A stretch of 55,315 bases of DNA from Thermococcus sp. (GTDB lineage Archaea; Methanobacteriota_B; Thermococci; Thermococcales; Thermococcaceae): positions 1 to 55,315 of the forward strand of contig NZ_JACDNS010000013.1 of the NCBI RefSeq assembly GCF_017656495.1, read 5' to 3'. Positions within the stretch are counted from its first letter, which is position 1; each line of letters opens with the position of its first letter. Shown here in pieces: positions 1 through 9,697 of the stretch. The translations under genes were made by a program, and so were the position numbers. Under the pieces are notes generated by a model that was given only the letters and a program-made list of their open reading frames with translations, was not told where the DNA came from and made no database searches.

Positions 1-4
1 TTGT

Positions 5-82
5 GGGCCCGTAGCTCAGCCTGGTCAGAGCGCGCGGCTCATAACCGCGTGGTCCGGGGTTCAAAGCCCCGCGGGCCCACCA
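5..82 (+). tRNA. tRNA with CAT anticodon (elongator Met or Ile2)
   Basis: Complete cloverleaf of 78 nt including an encoded CCA. The acceptor arm GGGCCCG (5-11) pairs with CGGGCCC (72-78), the discriminator is A79, and the anticodon stem CGCGG/CCGCG encloses loop CTCATAA. The D-arm and the GGTTCAAAG T-loop region are normal and no intron is seen. The anticodon CAT fits elongator tRNA-Met or an Ile2 tRNA whose C34 is modified to read AUA. The acceptor does not look like an archaeal initiator tRNA. I cannot separate Met from Ile2 by eye. Confidence 0.95.
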
Positions 83-106
83 GTAAATTTCGTCAAAACA
101 TGCCTA

Positions 107-412
107 CTACAATATTGACTGCTTATAAATAAGCCACTTTCTCAGACCATCAAAAAAGTATATCTCAATTCCTGTTCCTTCTCTTTCTTCAAATATCAGA
201 ACTTTCAAAATACCTTTAATTTTTCCACTGAATAACTTCTCATTGATATCAAAGGGAAGCTCAGATTCCACTGGTATTAATCCCTCATCGCTGTAGATAC
301 CTACCAAAACACCATTTTTAAACAAATATCCCCTAATTTCAAGGGAGGTTTCTTCAACAAGCTTTGAACATTTAAAAGCAAATCCCGAATCTTGCCTCAA
401 TACTTCTGCCAT
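107..412 (-). CDS. small conserved hypothetical protein
   Basis: Encodes 101 aa that I do not assign to a family. It is a mixed alpha/beta soluble protein without signal peptide or membrane segment; the C-terminal half is rich in hydrophobic beta-type segments. The frame stays open upstream to a GTG at 439, but ATG at 410-412 is preferred because GGTGA lies 8 nt ahead of it, while the earlier starts have no ribosome binding site. It stands alone between the tRNA and gcvPB. An inverted repeat lies about 50 bp upstream. Function unknown. Confidence 0.6.
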   Translation of the reverse strand: MAEVLRQDSGFAFKCSKLVEETSLEIRGYLFKNGVLVGIYSDEGLIPVESELPFDINEKLFSGKIKGILKVLIFEEREGTGIEIYFFDGLRKWLIYKQSIL

Positions 413-458
413 ATGCCTTGTCACCAACATTACTAACACATAACAACTACTTTAGGAT

Positions 459-484
459 CCCCCTGAAACGAGCGTTTCAAAGGG
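459..484. repeat. short inverted repeat (hairpin) upstream of the 107-412 gene
   Basis: GAAACG-AG-CGTTTC forms a 6-bp perfect palindrome, extended by CCC and GGG flanks. It lies between the gcvPB stop and the small downstream gene, in the probable 5' leader of the latter. It could be an operator or an RNA hairpin; nothing else is known. Confidence 0.4.
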
Positions 485-544
485 TTTCTTTAGAAGAACA
501 AAATAATAAAATTGAGTAAAATCTAGAAAAGGGAAAAGAAAACT

Positions 545-2050
545 TTAAATATCGATCTCTCCCTTCTCTTTGAGTTGCTTGTACATCCTCCAAGTAATGA
601 CAGGCCTCTTTGCTGCCAAGACGTCATCAACCCTTCTAACGGCAGTGTTGTGCGGAGCGCTCTTAACTAATTCGGGATTGCTATAAGCCTCTTCGCTAAT
701 CTTCTTGAGAACTTCAACATAGTAGTCAAGGTCTTCCTTGGTTACCGTTTCTGTTGGCTCAATCATCAAAGCCTCATGCACAATCAGCGGGAAGTAAATT
801 GTCGGCGCATGCAGTCCGTGATCAAGCAATCTCTTAGCCACATCAAGGGCTTTGACTCCAGTCTCTTTCTTCATGGGCTCCGCGCTGAAGACTACTTCGT
901 GCTTTCTAAGCTCCTTGTGAGGCAACTCGTAACCTCTTGTTCCCTTGAGCTTCTGCGTTAGATAGTTAGCATTTAACACAGCAATCTCGCTGACCTCCTT
1001 AAGTCCGCTCTTGCCCATAATCTTTAGATAAGTCAATGCCCTAACCAGAACGGCAAAGTTTCCATAAAATTCTTTAACTTTTCCAATGCTCTTCGGCAGG
1101 TCGTAGTTGAGATAATAACGGTTGTTCTCTTCGTCGTATTCAACAACTGGCACCGGGAGGTAGTCCTTCAGGAAGTCTTTAACACCAACAGGCCCAGCTC
1201 CTGGTCCGCCGCCACCGTGAGGGGTTGAAAAGGTCTTGTGCAAATTGACGTGAATAACATCAAAGCCCATGTCTCCAGGTCTGACTTTTCCGAGAATACC
1301 GTTTAAGTTTGCCCCGTCATAGTAGAGTAGTCCTCCAGCTTTGTGGACAATCTTTGCGATCTCCAAGATATCTTCTTCAAAAATTCCCAGTGTGTTTGGA
1401 TTTGTGAGCATTAATCCAGCAGTTCTTTCGCTTACAGCATTCTCTAAGGCTTCCAAATCAACCATTCCCTGCTCGTTTGATGGGATTTCAATGACTTTAA
1501 ATCCAGCCATTGCAGCTGATGCCGGATTCGTTCCATGAGCTGAGTCCGGAACAATCATCTCGTTCCTCTGAGTCTCACCGCGGTCAAGGTGATAAGCTCT
1601 GATAATCATCACACCCGTAAACTCGCCGTTGGCTCCAGCAGCTGGCTGTAAAGTAAACCTGTCCATGCCCGTGATTTCCTTAAGCCACTGTTCAAGCTCC
1701 CACATTATTTGCAAAGCTCCTTGGACTGTTCTTTCATCTTGATATGGATGGATAAATGCAACCTTTGGGTGCCCAGCAATTTCCTCATTTATCTTCGGGT
1801 TGTATTTCATCGTACAAGAGCCAAGAGGATACATTCCACTGTCAACGCCATAATTCATCTCGCTCAATCTTGTGTAGTGTCTAACAACCTCAGGTTCGCT
1901 CAGCTCTGGGAGCTCAAGCTTCTTTCTCTTGAGCTTTTCAGGGATATCAACTTCAACATCTTCAATCGGATCTGGAAGTGAGAATCCGACTCTTCCAGGC
2001 TTTGAGAGCTCAAATATCAAAGGTTCATCCCATTTAGCTTGTCTGTACAT
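545..2050 (-). CDS. gcvPB: glycine dehydrogenase (decarboxylating) subunit 2
   Basis: C-terminal (PLP-carrying) half of the split P-protein of the glycine cleavage system. It decarboxylates glycine and passes the aminomethyl group to the lipoyl arm of H-protein in the cytosol. The PLP-lysine motif [16 protein letters not shown] is present, as are [14 protein letters not shown] and the N-terminal GSCTMKYNP of this family. Length is 501 aa, usual for the archaeal subunit. The start ATG at 2048-2050 (MYRQAKW) is chosen because GAGGTG lies 6 nt upstream; earlier GTG/ATG codons overlap that site. It follows gcvPA directly, so the two are cotranscribed and should form the heterotetrameric enzyme. 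Confidence 0.96.
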   Translation of the reverse strand: MYRQAKWDEPLIFELSKPGRVGFSLPDPIEDVEVDIPEKLKRKKLELPELSEPEVVRHYTRLSEMNYGVDSGMYPLGSCTMKYNPKINEEIAGHPKVAFIHPYQDERTVQGALQIMWELEQWLKEITGMDRFTLQPAAGANGEFTGVMIIRAYHLDRGETQRNEMIVPDSAHGTNPASAAMAGFKVIEIPSNEQGMVDLEALENAVSERTAGLMLTNPNTLGIFEEDILEIAKIVHKAGGLLYYDGANLNGILGKVRPGDMGFDVIHVNLHKTFSTPHGGGGPGAGPVGVKDFLKDYLPVPVVEYDEENNRYYLNYDLPKSIGKVKEFYGNFAVLVRALTYLKIMGKSGLKEVSEIAVLNANYLTQKLKGTRGYELPHKELRKHEVVFSAEPMKKETGVKALDVAKRLLDHGLHAPTIYFPLIVHEALMIEPTETVTKEDLDYYVEVLKKISEEAYSNPELVKSAPHNTAVRRVDDVLAAKRPVITWRMYKQLKEKGEIDI

Positions 2051-2060
2051 TTTCATCACC

Positions 2061-3416
2061 TCACAGTCCAGCCTCGGCTATTATTTCTTTCAACGCGACT
2101 ATAAGCTTCTCAATCCATTCTTTTCTTGTTGTCTCAGTCACTGCAAATAATGCACTCTCGCCAAGCTCTGGGAAGTGTGGCTTGATGTAATAACCACCAT
2201 GAATGTTCTTTTCTAATAAACGCTCATGGATTATGTCATAAGGCACCTCAAACTGCACAAGAACATCTTTGAAGTTGATTCCATCAAAAGGCAGCTCAGC
2301 AACTTCGCTTATTCTCCTCTTGAAGTATGCAGTGTTCTTGAGAATTATTTCTCCAAGCTTTCTCAAACCTTGAGGACCAAGTGAAGCTAAGTGTATTGCT
2401 GCTGCAACTGCTACAAGAGCCTCGTTTGAACAGATGTTCGATGTTGCCTTTGCTCTCCTAATGTGCTGTTCTCTTGTCTGGAGTGTCATTACGAAGGCCC
2501 TCTTTCCATCAGTATCTTTCGTCATTCCAATTATTCTTCCTGGCATTTGTCTAATAAGCTTCTTATCATTCTTTGTTGCAAAAATTCCTGCTCTTGGACC
2601 GCCGAAGTTCATTGGATTTCCAAAGAAAGCTGCCTCACCAATTACAACATCCGCACCCAATTCGCCAGGAGCTTCAACTATTCCAAGAATTGTTGGGTCT
2701 ACTCCAACAACAAACAGAGCTTTGCCATCGTGAGCAATTTCGCCCACCTCAACGATATTCTCTTCAATCAACCCGAAGAAGTTGGGCATCTCAATGTAAA
2801 CTCCTGCAGCATTCTCAACGCTCTCTTTGAGTTTCTCTAAGTCAAGCTGTCCTTTCTCGTTCCAGTCGACATAAACTATCTCCATTCCAGCTCCAGCGAC
2901 ATACGTCTCAAGAACTTTCTTCTTTTCTGGGCTTAAGTGCTTTGGAACCACGAACTTATTCTTTTTGGTAACTCTTGCTGCCATTAATGCAGCTTCACCT
3001 AAAGCAGTCCCCCAGTCATACATCGAAGCATTTACAATCTCTAAACCTACAAGCTCTGCTATCAAGCTTTGGTACTCAAAGAGTGCTTGGAGCATTCCTT
3101 GGCTGATCTCTGCCTGATACGGTGTATAAGCTGTTAAAAATTCGCTCCGCTCAATGAGATACTTGACATGCGCTGGAACGTAGTGGAAGTACGTCCCAGC
3201 CCCTAAAAATGATGGCATCTCCAAGACGGTTTTGTTTTTGTCAAGAATTTGGTTCATTTCTAAAAACACATCGTATTCACTCTTGCCTTCAGGAAGATTG
3301 AACTCATGCATTACTTCCTTTGGGACATCAGAAAAGAGTTCATCAATACTGCCAAATCCAATCTCCTTGAGCATTTCATCTTTATGTGCCAAATTAGGTA
3401 GATACTGCTTCCCCAT
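2061..3416 (-). CDS. gcvPA: glycine dehydrogenase (decarboxylating) subunit 1
   Basis: N-terminal half of the split glycine cleavage P-protein, 451 aa, typical of archaea and many thermophilic bacteria. It has the aminotransferase class V-like fold without the PLP lysine. Family signatures include [15 protein letters not shown] near the N-terminus, [16 protein letters not shown], and [11 protein letters not shown] near residue 270. The start ATG at 3416 is preceded by AGGTGATG. It is the first gene of a two-gene operon with gcvPB, about 10 nt apart; the promoter should lie in the A+T-rich 3421-3540 gap it shares with the divergent HAD gene. gcvH and gcvT are not in the window. Confidence 0.96.
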   Translation of the reverse strand: MGKQYLPNLAHKDEMLKEIGFGSIDELFSDVPKEVMHEFNLPEGKSEYDVFLEMNQILDKNKTVLEMPSFLGAGTYFHYVPAHVKYLIERSEFLTAYTPYQAEISQGMLQALFEYQSLIAELVGLEIVNASMYDWGTALGEAALMAARVTKKNKFVVPKHLSPEKKKVLETYVAGAGMEIVYVDWNEKGQLDLEKLKESVENAAGVYIEMPNFFGLIEENIVEVGEIAHDGKALFVVGVDPTILGIVEAPGELGADVVIGEAAFFGNPMNFGGPRAGIFATKNDKKLIRQMPGRIIGMTKDTDGKRAFVMTLQTREQHIRRAKATSNICSNEALVAVAAAIHLASLGPQGLRKLGEIILKNTAYFKRRISEVAELPFDGINFKDVLVQFEVPYDIIHERLLEKNIHGGYYIKPHFPELGESALFAVTETTRKEWIEKLIVALKEIIAEAGL

Positions 3417-3517
3417 AAAGCATCACCTTTTAGATGGTCGTCTGAATATTTGTCGTCAATAGAATATATGCTTTGTGATACCTTGGAGTGTTATGTTTGC
3501 AGATAAGCTTTTAATGG

Positions 3518-3537
3518 CTAACGAGATGATACGTTAG
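3518..3537. repeat. CTAACG-N8-CGTTAG inverted repeat at HAD gene leader
   Basis: A perfect 6-bp inverted repeat lies between a TATA-like element (about 3508-3514) and the start codon of the HAD hydrolase gene, just before its ribosome binding site. The position suits a repressor operator or a translation-affecting hairpin. No known Thermococcales regulator motif is recognised. Confidence 0.35.
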
Positions 3538-3549
3538 GCGGTGAAAAAT

Positions 3550-4224
3550 ATGATAGTCGCATTTGACTTCGACGGTACATTAGTTGACAGCTATTCAGTA
3601 ATTGAAGAGGCCTTTAGAAAAGCTTTAGAAAAGCACTTTCGCTGGCTCCCATTTAAAGGATTCTGGGCTAAAATCCTAACAAAAATTGAGGAATACCTTG
3701 AAAGACCTCGCTTTGGAAAACACAGTGGAAAAGTAAAGCAACCATTTATCTTCAAAGCAAAATTCTTTAGGACGTGGTTTGAGGAAAGAGCAAAGCTTAC
3801 AAAAGAACTTGACAATGCAAAGGAACTTTTAAAGAAACTAAAGGAAGACGGACACGTCATTATCTCATTTTCTGCTGAGGACTTTATAGATGGTGTGAAA
3901 GAGTACCGCCTAAGAGTTGGCGGATTTTACGATCTTTTCGATGATGTCATAATCTTTGGGAGAGACCTTACTCTCTGTGAAGCATTTGTATTAGTCAGAG
4001 AAAAATATGGGGATGAAATTTTTGTGTGGGTTGACGACAAACCTTGGCGCTTTATAGGGAGAGGAGATGAGAACACAGAGTATGTGTGGTATTACTTTCC
4101 ACCAACAGCAAAATACGTAAAAGAGGAAATTCTAAATCAAATTCCCCATTTGCATGTAATTAGAGACTTATGGAGTTTATTTGATGTAATTGAAAGAATT
4201 AAGCAAGAGAGGAATCTAAAATGA
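3550..4224 (+). CDS. HAD-superfamily hydrolase
   Basis: Haloacid dehalogenase-like phosphatase of 224 aa. Motif I is seen at the N-terminus as AFDFDGTLVDS (the nucleophile and acid/base aspartates of DxDGT), motif II as VIISFSAED, and a late acidic motif as FVWVDDKPWRF in place of the usual DD motif. An alpha-helical cap lies between about residues 20 and 90. The start ATG at 3550 is preferred over GTG 3541 because GGCGGTG lies 7-8 nt upstream. Substrate unknown. It stands alone, divergent from gcvPA, and its stop abuts the convergent frameshifted gene downstream. Confidence 0.8.
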   Translation: MIVAFDFDGTLVDSYSVIEEAFRKALEKHFRWLPFKGFWAKILTKIEEYLERPRFGKHSGKVKQPFIFKAKFFRTWFEERAKLTKELDNAKELLKKLKEDGHVIISFSAEDFIDGVKEYRLRVGGFYDLFDDVIIFGRDLTLCEAFVLVREKYGDEIFVWVDDKPWRFIGRGDENTEYVWYYFPPTAKYVKEEILNQIPHLHVIRDLWSLFDVIERIKQERNLK

Positions 4225-4502
4225 CTAATCTCCGCTTAAATACTCAAGAGTGTCCTCAATGAATTCATCCCAATCTTCGTCGCTTACTTCTTCCAGCTTA
4301 AGCTCAAGCTCCTCTCCCAACGCCCATCTAACTGCTATTTTCCCTTTATCACTATCTGCAATTATCAAACCAAACGGAGCATCCCCCATCCAATGATGCT
4401 TAGAAAACGCAATGTTAAATCCCTTTTTCTAAGTTCTTCAAGAATTCTCTCATACGTTTCATAAGGACCAAAATTTGTCCTTGCAAATCCGATGTATGCC
4501 AA
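4225..4502 (-). pseudogene. frameshifted small conserved gene
   Basis: Two overlapping reading frames together read as one continuous 92-aa protein. The first frame gives YIGFARTNFGPYETYERI and then ELRK; the second continues KGFNIAFSKHHWMGDAPFGL and ends EDTLEYLSGD. The break is in a run of five A (about 4425-4432); one more A restores the frame. The likely start is TTG 4502 behind AGGTGGGAG; an in-frame TTG at 4562 has no such site. The C-terminal third is very acidic. Function unknown. It may be a real recent mutation or a homopolymer sequencing error; the intact amino-acid patterns on both sides show any mutation is young. Confidence 0.6.
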
Positions 4503-4603
4503 AATCTCCCACCTGACATTAATCCAGAGTTCGAACTTAAAAATGTTTTGCTTATCTAACAAAATTCAATAGGTTTAAAAATCGAAGCAATCTATTATTT
4601 ATC

Positions 4604-5284
4604 ATGAGACCCCAGCCTCTCCCAAATAAGGCATTGAAAATAGGGAACAACCTCATTATCGCAGATTTGCACTTGGGATATGAGGAAAGTTTAGCCAGAG
4701 AGGGGGCATATTTGCCAAAAGCATTTCATGAAATGATAAGCTCATTAAGAGCCATGCTTCAAAAAGAAAAACCAAAAAGATTAATAATAAACGGAGATTT
4801 GAAGCATTCTTTTATCCCGTTTAAAAGGGAAAGACTCGAATTAAGGACATTTTTTGAAGAAATTTCTTCATTGGTGAGAGAGATTGTTGTCGTTAAGGGC
4901 AATCATGATGTTGGAATACTGTGGATTAGGGAGCTAGGAGTTGAAGTTGTTGATGAACTTGAAATTAGTGACTGGAAAATAGTTCACGGACATAAGCTTG
5001 TTGAAGGGAACAAGTTCATAATAGGACATGAACATCCCGCAATTAGACTTAGAGATGAAGTTGGGGCGCTTATTAAAGTTCCTATCTTTTTGCTGAGTGA
5101 TGAACTCATCGTTCTACCAGCTTTTACACCTTGGGCCTATGGAAACGACATTTTAAGGGAAATTGTTTCCCCATTCCTCCTGAAATTCAACATTGAAGAT
5201 GCAGAAGTCGTTGTACCAATTGAAGATGAACTCCTAAACTTCAGTACTATGAAGCAGTTGAGAGAAGTCCTTAGGAAAATTTAA
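4604..5284 (+). CDS. metallophosphoesterase
   Basis: Calcineurin-like phosphoesterase of 226 aa, belonging to the archaeal SbcD-like/MJ0037-type group as far as I can tell. All metal-binding motifs are present in order: ADLHLGYE (residue ~20), INGDLKHS (~65), KGNHD (~100), and VHGHK and GHEHPA (~130-145). Its small size and the missing capping domains speak against a real Mre11/SbcD nuclease. The start ATG lies about 25 nt after a TATA-like element, so translation may be nearly leaderless. Substrate unknown; probably a cytosolic phosphodiesterase or phosphatase. Confidence 0.85.
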   Translation: MRPQPLPNKALKIGNNLIIADLHLGYEESLAREGAYLPKAFHEMISSLRAMLQKEKPKRLIINGDLKHSFIPFKRERLELRTFFEEISSLVREIVVVKGNHDVGILWIRELGVEVVDELEISDWKIVHGHKLVEGNKFIIGHEHPAIRLRDEVGALIKVPIFLLSDELIVLPAFTPWAYGNDILREIVSPFLLKFNIEDAEVVVPIEDELLNFSTMKQLREVLRKI

Positions 5285-5317
5285 GAGCTTAAAGGCAAAA
5301 CTTAATTCGGTGATAGC

Positions 5318-6034
5318 ATGGATGTACTGAGTACAATAGTCTTTTTCGCCTATGCACCGGCATTGGCATTATTATGGTACTTTTATCATGAGGATAAATT
5401 CGAACCGGAGCCAAAGAAATATGTAATAGGAACATTCATACTCGGAGGTACTCTCTCAGTTATAGTCGCTTTCATAATTGAGAGCATTTTAACTCCAGGA
5501 AGAGCAAACTTTGGTTACACTATCTTCCCAGCGACAGCATTCTACCTAGCTTTAACCGCTGGTATTGTAGAAGAGCCAGCAAAAGCTCTAGCAATTAGAT
5601 GGCCCTACAAAGCAGGCCAGATGGATGGAATAATGGACGGCGTTGTTTACGGCGTTGCTGCTGGATTAGGCTTTGCAGCCACCGAGAATTTGCTATACGG
5701 CCTTGGATACGGTGTCGGAACGACTATAACAAGGGCATTCTTAACACCAATAGCCCACGCGACGTGGAGTGCTATAGTTGGTGTGGGGTATGGACTTAAA
5801 GCAGAAGGCAAAATCCACAGTGTAACCAACTATTTTGCACTGGCAATTTTCTTACATTTCATCTGGGATTATTATGCATTCCTTGCAATAGCTGTTCCAG
5901 CGTATTATATACTTGTCATAATGCTGCTCTTCCTAAACTTGGCGTTAATCAGATACTTTGTAATGCTTGGGCAGAAGGAGGACTTAGAGAAACAGTGGTG
6001 GTACTGGTTTGTAGGAGGAAGGAGATATGGTTGA
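5318..6034 (+). CDS. PrsW-family intramembrane metalloprotease
   Basis: Polytopic membrane protein of 238 aa with about seven hydrophobic segments. The PrsW/CAAX-protease-like motifs are present: EEPAKALA (glutamate pair, ~90), HATWSA (~147) and HFIWDYYA (~182). GGTGATAG precedes the ATG. In bacteria PrsW cleaves anti-sigma factors; archaea lack these, so the substrate here is unknown. The stop overlaps the start of the next small gene by 8 nt, which suggests translational coupling. Confidence 0.85.
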   Translation: MDVLSTIVFFAYAPALALLWYFYHEDKFEPEPKKYVIGTFILGGTLSVIVAFIIESILTPGRANFGYTIFPATAFYLALTAGIVEEPAKALAIRWPYKAGQMDGIMDGVVYGVAAGLGFAATENLLYGLGYGVGTTITRAFLTPIAHATWSAIVGVGYGLKAEGKIHSVTNYFALAIFLHFIWDYYAFLAIAVPAYYILVIMLLFLNLALIRYFVMLGQKEDLEKQWWYWFVGGRRYG

Positions 6035-6242
6035 ACTTGAAAAGAAAATTGAAGAGGCACTGTTTGAAGCGAGACCCTACGTGGAATACTTTGATAAACT
6101 GAAAGAAACAATCAATAAACTAAAAGAAAAGGCTGCTGATGAAAGAGAATTCAGAAAACTCCTAGAAGAGGAAATTTCTAAAACTCAGGAACCCTTTAAG
6201 ACTGATCTCAAAATATTCCTTCAGAAGTTTGAGGCTCTTTGA
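6027..6242 (+). CDS. small charged coiled-coil protein
   Basis: Encodes 71 aa, highly charged (Glu/Lys-rich) and predicted to be almost wholly helical, with heptad-like spacing in its centre. It starts inside the 3' end of the PrsW gene behind GGAGGAAGGAG, a strong ribosome binding site. It could be a cytosolic partner of the protease. No recognised domain. Confidence 0.7.
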   Translation: MVELEKKIEEALFEARPYVEYFDKLKETINKLKEKAADEREFRKLLEEEISKTQEPFKTDLKIFLQKFEAL

Positions 6243-6346
6243 TTTTAATCCTCTTCATTTTTAATTACTTTTTATGATAGTTTGCAAAATCTGAATAGAA
6301 AAAGTATTTAAGCCTCAGGTTTTCATAATACTTACGGTGATAGTTA

Positions 6347-7244
6347 ATGAAGAGGGTTCTGGTGGCTGTTTTAATACTAAGCATTATTCTCGCAAGTGGC
6401 TGTCTAAATGCTCCAGCAGAACTGAAAAAGGAGAGGATAATAAATGCAATAGAAAACACAGAAAGTGCAACCCTACATTTAGACGAGAATTTAACAATTA
6501 ATGCCATTGTTCCAGAAAAGAATCTCACAGTAACATACAATACTTAGATATATCATTCATGGTGATTTCATATTCAACAAGACTGGACTTGCAAATGTCA
6601 TCGTAACAGAGAAGACCGACATAGATAATACCTCAGCATATACAAACATAACGGTGTATGTAGCTCCAGACAACAGAACGTTTCTGAAATTCTTTGTTCA
6701 TGTAAATAGAAGACACAGAGTATATAATTTTACACAAAATTGGACGGACTATTGGAAGTTTGTCAGAGAATACGGACTGGAAAAAGAAGTTAGAGATACA
6801 ATAAACGAGGTAAAAAATAGCAAAGTTAACTACGATTTAATTGAAAAAATGCTCCAAGAGAGAAACATTACTTTCAAAAGAAACGAAGACTATTACATCG
6901 CAGAATTCAACATTACGTATTCTGAAGTCCTAAGAGCATTAAATGAGACAAATCCTATTGTTGAATTTTTCAATGCAGATCAAGATTTTAAAAAGCTCGG
7001 TCTTGAAGTAAACTACACAGATGAAGGCGGGTATATGAGGGTAAAGGTTAACAAGAATGGATTTCCCACAGAAGTCTATTGGGTAACGGGAATGAGGATA
7101 ACACTAACATATCCCAAGAAAAACCAGAAAGTTACATTTTTCCTAAAAGACACACTTCTCCTGAAAATAACTAACATTAATAGAGTAAAAGTTGAGCCAC
7201 CTAAAGACCTGATACCACTACTTAACAACTCCACATCCTCCTGA
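6347..7244 (+). pseudogene. lipoprotein gene interrupted by a frameshift (first of five paralogs)
   Basis: The first frame (6347-6547) encodes a lipoprotein signal with lipobox LASGC and then the family stretch IINAIENTESATLHLD, and ends at TAG 6545. One frame over, coding continues without stop from about 6543 (LRYIIHGDFIFN) to 7244. The joined product would be about 298 aa with N-glycosylation sequons (NIT, NWT), like the paralogs downstream. A +1 insertion or -2 deletion near 6540-6545 explains it. The second half retains good coding character, so the lesion is recent or a sequencing error. A TATA-like element lies near 6300. Confidence 0.75.
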
Positions 7245-7308
7245 TTTTTTACTTTTATCCAGCGAAAACTTTATCAAACTCAGTAGTTTAATATATTTTG
7301 GTGAGGAA

Positions 7309-8070
7309 ATGAAGAAAAGGCTTGCTGTTCTTATGTTAGTGAGCTTGTTGGGACTTGCTATTGCTTCTGGTTGTATAGCAACTAAGCCTCCAACAAAGGA
7401 AAGCGTTGTTAAAGCGATTGAGGATGTTGATAAATATGAGTTCTGGGCAGAGAGCAAAAGCGGAGAAGTAACAACTAATGTTCATGGTGGGGTTTATTAC
7501 AGCCAAGAAGAAGGTTATTGGGAGATTGTGATAAAAAGTGAGAAGGAAATACGTTATGTGAATGAAACTCTCCTTAAAGACATGTTCTATTACTCATATG
7601 TTTTGAAAGCTGGTGGAAGAAAGATAGAAGGATACTCAGAAAAGCTAACAGTAGAAGAGTACTTCAATAAGTACATAGTAGACAGCTCAAACTTAACTAA
7701 TCCGGAGGAGGTAAAATGGGAGATTCTTAAGGGGCCTTATTTTACAACAAACCCCCTTAATTTCATAAAAGACCTACTCCAGCATGGAAACATAACCAAG
7801 ATAGAGAAAACGGATAAAGGATACATAGTTGAGTTTGTCTTCAAAAAAGTTGAAAAGCATAAAGCTTTCGGAACAACTCTCAAGATAACAATAGAAGGCA
7901 GTGGAAAACTGTTAATCAAGGGTGCTCTGCCGATGGAAGCTGAGTTGATAGTAACTAAGATTTCAAAAGTAGGTGATAGAAAACCAACAATTAGTAATTA
8001 TACTGCCAAAGTTAAATTCTCTTACAGGTACAAAAGACCGGAGTGGGTTAGGGAGGTAACAGAGAAATGA
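7309..8070 (+). CDS. putative cell-surface lipoprotein (paralog 2)
   Basis: Lipoprotein of 253 aa. The signal peptide is followed by lipobox IASGC, so the mature protein is probably lipid-anchored and faces outside. After the Cys comes the family signature PPTKESVVKAIEDVDKYEFW. The rest is mostly beta-strand prediction with one helical hairpin near the middle, and it ends in PEWVREVTEK, shared with its neighbours. GGTGAGGAA lies ahead of the ATG. Its stop overlaps the next start (ATGA at 8067-8070). The fold may resemble LolA/LppX-like lipoprotein barrels, but this is only a guess. Function unknown. Confidence 0.85.
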   Translation: MKKRLAVLMLVSLLGLAIASGCIATKPPTKESVVKAIEDVDKYEFWAESKSGEVTTNVHGGVYYSQEEGYWEIVIKSEKEIRYVNETLLKDMFYYSYVLKAGGRKIEGYSEKLTVEEYFNKYIVDSSNLTNPEEVKWEILKGPYFTTNPLNFIKDLLQHGNITKIEKTDKGYIVEFVFKKVEKHKAFGTTLKITIEGSGKLLIKGALPMEAELIVTKISKVGDRKPTISNYTAKVKFSYRYKRPEWVREVTEK

Positions 8071-8870
8071 AGAAAATCCTGAGTTTTATTCTTATAATAC
8101 TAATTATTATTGAATTTTCTGGTTGCATCCAACAAGCTCAACAGCCAACAAAGAGTTCAATTCTAAGTGCACTTAATAACGTCAATGCTTACACCTATGA
8201 ATTTAGCGAGAGAAGAACCATTCAAAACAGGACTTACAACATCTACGGCGTTGTTGGAATAGATAGAAAAACTCTTCACTTTTTCGAGTTTACCCAGATA
8301 ATGAATAAGAATCACACCTTTAAGCTGTGGCAGTATTTTGACGGCTCATATGTTTATTTCAAAGTTGAAGATTCAGAGAGAAAGACCACCCGAATAGGAA
8401 AAGCCCCAATTTATGAAGTTTACAAAAATATGAGCAAGTACTCTAAAAACACAAGCAAAGAAGAGTTCATTGAAACGATGATAAAAACCAGAGATACACT
8501 GGCTAATTTGAGAAAGATATTGGAAAACGCAACTATAACATCAATTGAAAATGATGGAACGTTCTACAAAATTACATTCGAGCTTGTCAGACATTATGAG
8601 AAAGCTCCAACTTTTCTGGAGACAAATGTAGAGAACTCTGAAGTAATACAGGATTACATAAATATGCTAAGAAGGAATGCTACAGAGAACATTGTAGGCA
8701 TTGTGTGGGTTAATAACGATCCTCTACCTGTGAAGTTTGAAGTGAAAAAATCAATTATTGAAACATACCCAGTAGCAAATGTTACAGTGGAACGCTATGT
8801 TGAATATAACGTAACCGTCATCTATAAATACCAACTCCCAGAATGGGTTAGTGAGGTTGAGAAAAAATGA
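8067..8870 (+). CDS. putative cell-surface lipoprotein (paralog 3)
   Basis: Lipoprotein of 267 aa with lipobox FSGC and signature QPTKSSILSALNNVNAYTYE, clearly paralogous to its neighbours. It shares IQDYINMLRR and the C-terminal YKYQLPEWVSEV with paralog 4. It overlaps its upstream and downstream genes by ATGA tetranucleotides, so the cluster is translated as one coupled operon. The mature part has several Asn-X-Thr sequons, as expected for exported Thermococcus proteins. Function unknown. Confidence 0.85.
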   Translation: MKKILSFILIILIIIEFSGCIQQAQQPTKSSILSALNNVNAYTYEFSERRTIQNRTYNIYGVVGIDRKTLHFFEFTQIMNKNHTFKLWQYFDGSYVYFKVEDSERKTTRIGKAPIYEVYKNMSKYSKNTSKEEFIETMIKTRDTLANLRKILENATITSIENDGTFYKITFELVRHYEKAPTFLETNVENSEVIQDYINMLRRNATENIVGIVWVNNDPLPVKFEVKKSIIETYPVANVTVERYVEYNVTVIYKYQLPEWVSEVEKK

Positions 8871-9697
8871 AGAAGCTTCTTGGGTTGATTGTTACAGTCA
8901 TTCTCATTATGGGCTTTTCAGGATGCCTCCAGAGCTCAAAACCGCCGACCAAAGAAACAATTTTGCAGGCAATTGACAACGTTGATACTTACACATATGA
9001 GAAAAAGATGATAATGAAGTACCCTTCACTAACGAGAGAAGTCTATATATACTCTGGCATCAAGAGGAAAGAAAAACAGTTTTTTGAACTTCTAGAGATC
9101 AAGGCTACTTACACAGATGGCAGGCTTTACAAAACAAGAATGCTCGAATATTTTGACGGCTCAAAAAATTATGTGAGAATGGAAACCAACCAAAATGGGA
9201 AGCTGCAAAACGGCACATGGGTATTCACTCTCAGCGATTTATACAAAACGTATGAACAGTACTATCCAGGTTTAACGAAAGAGGAAATCTTGGATAAGTT
9301 CATTGAGAGCAGAGATGAGTTATTGAATGTAAAAGACATACTATCAGATGCTAACATCACTGAAATAAAGAAACAAGGAAGCCACTATGAAATCCATTTT
9401 GTTCTTTCCAAGCAGTACATCTCAACGCCAAGCATAATGCAGTCATATCCTGAAAACGCCAGTGAAATTCAGGATTATATTAATATAATGAGAAAATTTG
9501 TCAGAGAAAACATTGCTGGCGTACTCTTAGTAGACAAAAATGGAAGACCTCTTTTGCTCACTATGAAAAGCAATGCAAAGATTACCTATTTGTACTCAAA
9601 CGAAACAATAAGTGCCACTGGAGAATACACCATAAGGTTCACATATGAATATAAGCTCCCAGAATGGGTTAAAGAACTTAAAGGTGCGAAAGGGTGA
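8867..9697 (+). CDS. putative cell-surface lipoprotein (paralog 4)
   Basis: Lipoprotein of 276 aa with lipobox FSGC and signature PPTKETILQAIDNVDTYTYE. It is the closest relative of the preceding gene: both have YFDGS, a conserved helical segment with EEILDKFIESRDEL (EEFIETMIKTRDTL in paralog 3), and the ending YKLPEWVKEL. The ATGA overlap with paralog 3 indicates cotranslation. The pair looks like a fairly recent tandem duplication. Function unknown. Confidence 0.85.
   Translation: MKKLLGLIVTVILIMGFSGCLQSSKPPTKETILQAIDNVDTYTYEKKMIMKYPSLTREVYIYSGIKRKEKQFFELLEIKATYTDGRLYKTRMLEYFDGSKNYVRMETNQNGKLQNGTWVFTLSDLYKTYEQYYPGLTKEEILDKFIESRDELLNVKDILSDANITEIKKQGSHYEIHFVLSKQYISTPSIMQSYPENASEIQDYINIMRKFVRENIAGVLLVDKNGRPLLLTMKSNAKITYLYSNETISATGEYTIRFTYEYKLPEWVKELKGAKG

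Noticed and set aside
4410-4440. Programmed frameshift in the A-run
   Set aside because: No stimulatory structure is evident and the run is short; mutation or sequencing error is simpler.
4365-4562. Independent 65-aa gene
   Set aside because: Its last residues are an out-of-frame reading of the following codons; the coherent protein needs a frame change, so it is part of a frameshifted gene.
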